A DNA stretch of 64,000 bases from Pseudomonas sp. TTU2014-080ASC. Lineage in GTDB: Bacteria; Pseudomonadota; Gammaproteobacteria; Pseudomonadales; Pseudomonadaceae. Position numbers and translations under genes: made by a program. Positions 61,386 through 64,000 of the stretch are shown here, piece by piece; within the stretch, counting starts at the first letter, position 1; every line of letters begins with the position of its first letter. Location of the stretch: NCBI RefSeq assembly GCF_001446935.1, contig NZ_LKKK01000015.1:1-64000 (forward strand). The letters are read 5' to 3'. Under the pieces are notes generated by a model. It worked only from the letters and a program-made list of their open reading frames with translations. It did not search any database and had not been told where the DNA came from.

Positions 61386-62687
61386 TTATTGCAAAGTGTG
61401 TTGCTCAATAAAATCCGGCGGACTAAACCCTTCACGACTTACCAGTCGATTCAGCTCAGTCGTCGGCAACCGCACTTCTAACAGGCTACTGCCATCATCA
61501 GCATGGGACTCACGCTGCACAGCCCCCAGTGAAAACAACTGCGCACGCAACCGCCCCATACGCTGCGGAAGTTGCAATGTACCGACAAAGAGATCATTAC
61601 CCAAGAGCTCTGCAATCGCCTGGCGCAACAACGGCAACCCACGCCCATCACGAGCCGAGAGCCAAACCCGTTGCGGCTTACCATTGGCATCCCGCTGAAT
61701 CTGTGGCTCAACACCCTCCAATAGGTCCAGCTTGTTGTAGACCTCTAAAATAGGCAGCTCATGAGCGCCGATCTCACCCAGCACAGCCAGCACCTGCTCG
61801 ATCTGCTGATCACGCTCCGGCTCATGCGAGTCAATCACATGCAGCAGCAAGTCCGAGTTACTGGACTCCTCAAGCGTAGCGCGAAATGCCTCAACCAGCT
61901 TGTGCGGCAAATGGCGGATGAAGCCCACCGTATCAGCGAGCACGACTGGTCCCAGATCATCGAGTTCCAAGCGGCGCAGCGTCGGATCAAGGGTCGCAAA
62001 TAACTGATCTGCTGCGTAAACCTCGGATGTTGTCAAAGCGTTGAACAACGTTGACTTGCCGGCGTTGGTATAGCCAACCAGAGAAACCGAGGGAATATCT
62101 GCGCGCTGGCGACCACGACGCGCCTGCTCGCGCTGGCTACGAACCTTTTCAAGTTTCTGCTTGATCTGGCGCATGCGAACACGCAGAAGGCGGCGGTCAG
62201 TTTCGAGCTGGGTTTCACCCGGCCCACGCAGACCGATACCGCCCTTCTGTCGTTCAAGGTGAGTCCAGCCACGAACAAGGCGTGTACTCATATGATCGAG
62301 CTGGGCCAGCTCGACCTGCAGTTTGCCCTCATGGGTACGGGCGCGCTGAGCAAAAATGTCGAGAATCAGACCGGTACGGTCCAAAACCCGACATTCGAAT
62401 GCACGCTCAAGGTTACGCTCCTGACTGGGAGTCAGAACGTGATTGAAGATGACCAAGTCAGCCTCTGTGGCCTTGACCTGCTCACGCAACTCTTCAACCT
62501 TACCGGTACCAATAAGATACTTAGCCGCCAGCTTATTACTCGGGATACTGAAAAACGCTACCGTTTCAGCCCCAGCGGACAGCGCTAACTCCTGGAACTC
62601 CTGCGGATCCTCGCTCGCCTCGGAATTTTGACCATCCAGATGTACAAGGATGGCCCGATCTCCACCTTCATGGCGTTCGAAGAACAA
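61386..62687 (-). CDS. hflX: GTPase HflX
   Basis: Ribosome-associated GTPase that splits stalled or idle ribosomes. 433 residues: N-terminal glycine-rich nucleotide domain, then G1 VSLVGYTNAGKSTLF, G3 LADTVGFIRHLPHKL and G4 VYNKLDLL. The start is TTG at 62687 (M-F-F-E-R-H), supported by AGGGGG 6 nt upstream and by the family N-terminus. In the hfq-hflX-hflK-hflC cluster. Confidence 0.95.
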   Translation of the reverse strand: MFFERHEGGDRAILVHLDGQNSEASEDPQEFQELALSAGAETVAFFSIPSNKLAAKYLIGTGKVEELREQVKATEADLVIFNHVLTPSQERNLERAFECRVLDRTGLILDIFAQRARTHEGKLQVELAQLDHMSTRLVRGWTHLERQKGGIGLRGPGETQLETDRRLLRVRMRQIKQKLEKVRSQREQARRGRQRADIPSVSLVGYTNAGKSTLFNALTTSEVYAADQLFATLDPTLRRLELDDLGPVVLADTVGFIRHLPHKLVEAFRATLEESSNSDLLLHVIDSHEPERDQQIEQVLAVLGEIGAHELPILEVYNKLDLLEGVEPQIQRDANGKPQRVWLSARDGRGLPLLRQAIAELLGNDLFVGTLQLPQRMGRLRAQLFSLGAVQRESHADDGSSLLEVRLPTTELNRLVSREGFSPPDFIEQHTLQ

Positions 62688-62703
62688 TGCAGCCCCCTAA
62701 AAG

Positions 62704-62964
62704 TCAGGCGTTACCAGCGTCAGCATCAGACTGTTCGGTCTCACCGGCGGTAGGCAGGCGTACCGGACGGCTTGGCACTACGGTAGAAATAGCGTGTTTG
62801 TAGACCATCTGGCTGACAGTGTTTTTCAGCAAAATCACGAACTGGTCGAAAGATTCGATCTGGCCCTGAAGCTTAATGCCATTAACCAAATAGATAGAAA
62901 CCGGTACGCGTTCCTTACGCAAGGTATTCAGGTAAGGGTCTTGTAGCGAATGCCCTTTTGACAT
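62704..62964 (-). CDS. hfq: RNA chaperone Hfq
   Basis: Hexameric Sm-like protein that pairs small RNAs with mRNAs and, in Pseudomonas, cooperates with Crc in catabolite repression. 86 residues; MSKGHSLQDPYLNTLRKERV, Sm1 IYLVNGIKLQGQIESFDQF and Sm2 VYKHAISTVVP. Start at 62964; the frame opens eight codons earlier. Confidence 0.98.
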   Translation of the reverse strand: MSKGHSLQDPYLNTLRKERVPVSIYLVNGIKLQGQIESFDQFVILLKNTVSQMVYKHAISTVVPSRPVRLPTAGETEQSDADAGNA

Positions 62965-63062
62965 GTGCCGCACTCCTTTAAGGATCAATTTTCAATAATT
63001 TATATAAACCAACAACGGCATAGAGCTGTCTAGCACAATGGCTGACAGCAATCGGCAGGGTC

Positions 63063-64000
63063 CTAATGCAATATGGAGACGCCGGCCAAGTATTTCAAGG
63101 CTCGCGACAGATTGTCGCAATCACTGCTATCCAGCCAGTGAACATTCTGCCAACTGCGCAACCAAGTGAATTGACGCTTAGCTAACTGCCGCGTAGCAAT
63201 AATTCCACGCTCACACATCAGCTCTTCACTTAGGTCGCCATCCAGATATTCCCACACCTGGCGGTAGCCTACTGCTCTTATAGACGGCAATCCGGTATGC
63301 AAGTCACCTCTTTGCCGCAATTTTTCGACCTCAGCCACGAGCCCCTGTTCCAACATGAGTCTAAATCGCAGTGCAATTCGCTCATGCAGCAGCTGTCGCT
63401 GGGCCGGTGCAATGGCTATTTGGGCGACAGTATAGGGGAATTGTGCCGAGCTCGACGCATTTACCGCTGTATTTTCCTTTACTTGACGTAACCGATGCTC
63501 GGTCATGCTCAGTCCACTTACATGATAGACCTCCAGCGCACGTATCAAGCGCTGGGGATCATTAGGGTGGATTCGCAGTGCCGATTCAGGATCAACCTGC
63601 TGTAACTCATGATGCAATGCTTCTAGCCCTTGAGCCTGAGCTAGGGCCTCAAGCCGGGCGCGAACAGCTGGATCGGCGCTGGGCATGTCAGCCAAACCTT
63701 CCAGCAATGCTTTGAAATACAACATGGTCCCGCCCACCAGCAGCGGGATACGACCTCTAGCGGTGCTGTCAGCCATGGCGACTAGCGCATCCGTACGAAA
63801 TTCAGCAGCAGAATAGCTTTGCGCCGGGTCGCGGATATCAATCAGCTGATGCGGGAATTCGGCCAGAGTCGCCTTGTCCGGCTTGGCTGTACCAATGTCC
63901 ATCTCGCGATAGATAAGCGCAGAATCGACGCTGATCAGATCACAAGGCAGCACTCGCGCTAGCTCTATGGCCAGATCGGTTTTACCAGCCGCTGTTGGCC
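63063..64000 (-). CDS. miaA: tRNA dimethylallyltransferase, 5' end cut by the window
   Basis: Transfers a dimethylallyl group to A37 of tRNAs reading UNN codons. The visible part begins in the P-loop (PTAAGKTDLAIEL) at the window edge, so only about a dozen residues are missing. DLISVDSALIYREMDIGTAKP, LLVGGTMLYFKALLEGL and KRQFTWLR are family motifs. Directly upstream of hfq, as is usual in gammaproteobacteria. Confidence 0.96.
   Translation of the reverse strand, partial: PTAAGKTDLAIELARVLPCDLISVDSALIYREMDIGTAKPDKATLAEFPHQLIDIRDPAQSYSAAEFRTDALVAMADSTARGRIPLLVGGTMLYFKALLEGLADMPSADPAVRARLEALAQAQGLEALHHELQQVDPESALRIHPNDPQRLIRALEVYHVSGLSMTEHRLRQVKENTAVNASSSAQFPYTVAQIAIAPAQRQLLHERIALRFRLMLEQGLVAEVEKLRQRGDLHTGLPSIRAVGYRQVWEYLDGDLSEELMCERGIIATRQLAKRQFTWLRSWQNVHWLDSSDCDNLSRALKYLAGVSILH

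Noticed and set aside
60078..61481. Plus-strand frame of 467 codons opposite hflC and hflK
   Set aside because: Antisense to two well-supported genes; composition is that of a shadow frame.

Overview
The window is a stretch of Pseudomonas chromosome with moderate-to-high GC. Three things support this. First, the gene order closely follows two conserved blocks of the P. aeruginosa PAO1 map, known to me from memory: speA - SUI1/YciH - NUDIX - DUF2333 - gcbA - ctpL - dsbD - aroQ - accBC - prmA - DUF3426 - dusB - fis - purHD - retS - marC - urease, and alr - dnaB - rplI - DUF2232 - rpsR - rpsF - rlmB - rnr - purA - hisZ - DUF2065 - hflCK - hflX - hfq - miaA. Second, many proteins have the family length expected in Pseudomonas. 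Third, RetS, GcbA and the ureA-acetyltransferase-ureB arrangement are Pseudomonas hallmarks. The species cannot be named from the sequence.

Layout. 1-7198 (minus strand): a type I secretion operon (TolC-like outer membrane protein, ABC permease/ATPase with an inactive C39-like domain, HlyD-like adaptor), followed by the 5' part of a giant Bap-like adhesin made of 81-residue Ig-like repeats that runs off the left edge. A TPR plus glycosyltransferase-like gene (7482-8762) diverges from it. 8785-38414: mostly core metabolism and regulation, including biofilm and motility regulators (gcbA, ctpL, retS), fatty-acid initiation (accBC), purine synthesis (purHD) and a urease operon (ureD-ureA-acetyltransferase-ureB-ureC). 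36248-47348: less conserved genes, including transporters, a hydrolase, a PEP-mutase-family decarboxylase, membrane proteins, an Hsp70-like protein, YgiQ and a lipoprotein. 47550-64000 (almost all minus strand): the alr-dnaB-ribosomal protein-rnr-purA-hfl-hfq-miaA housekeeping block, interrupted by two identical plus-strand tRNA-Leu(CAG) genes. miaA is cut by the right edge.

How the genes relate. The left end encodes a surface adhesin and its dedicated exporter. The same window carries a c-di-GMP synthase known to promote Lap-type adhesion (gcbA), the hybrid kinase that sets the planktonic/biofilm switch (retS) and the RNA chaperone acting in that pathway (hfq). Two nutrient-response circuits can be read directly from intergenic DNA: a Pho box in front of the ctpL-like chemoreceptor, and an NtrC site plus a sigma-54 promoter in front of the urease operon, at the place where PAO1 carries urea-transporter genes that are absent here.

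No CRISPR array, insertion sequence, phage or rRNA gene was seen. I found no clearly unprecedented system. The most unusual accessory content is the adhesin/exporter/TPR-glycosyltransferase cluster and several uncharacterised inverted repeats.
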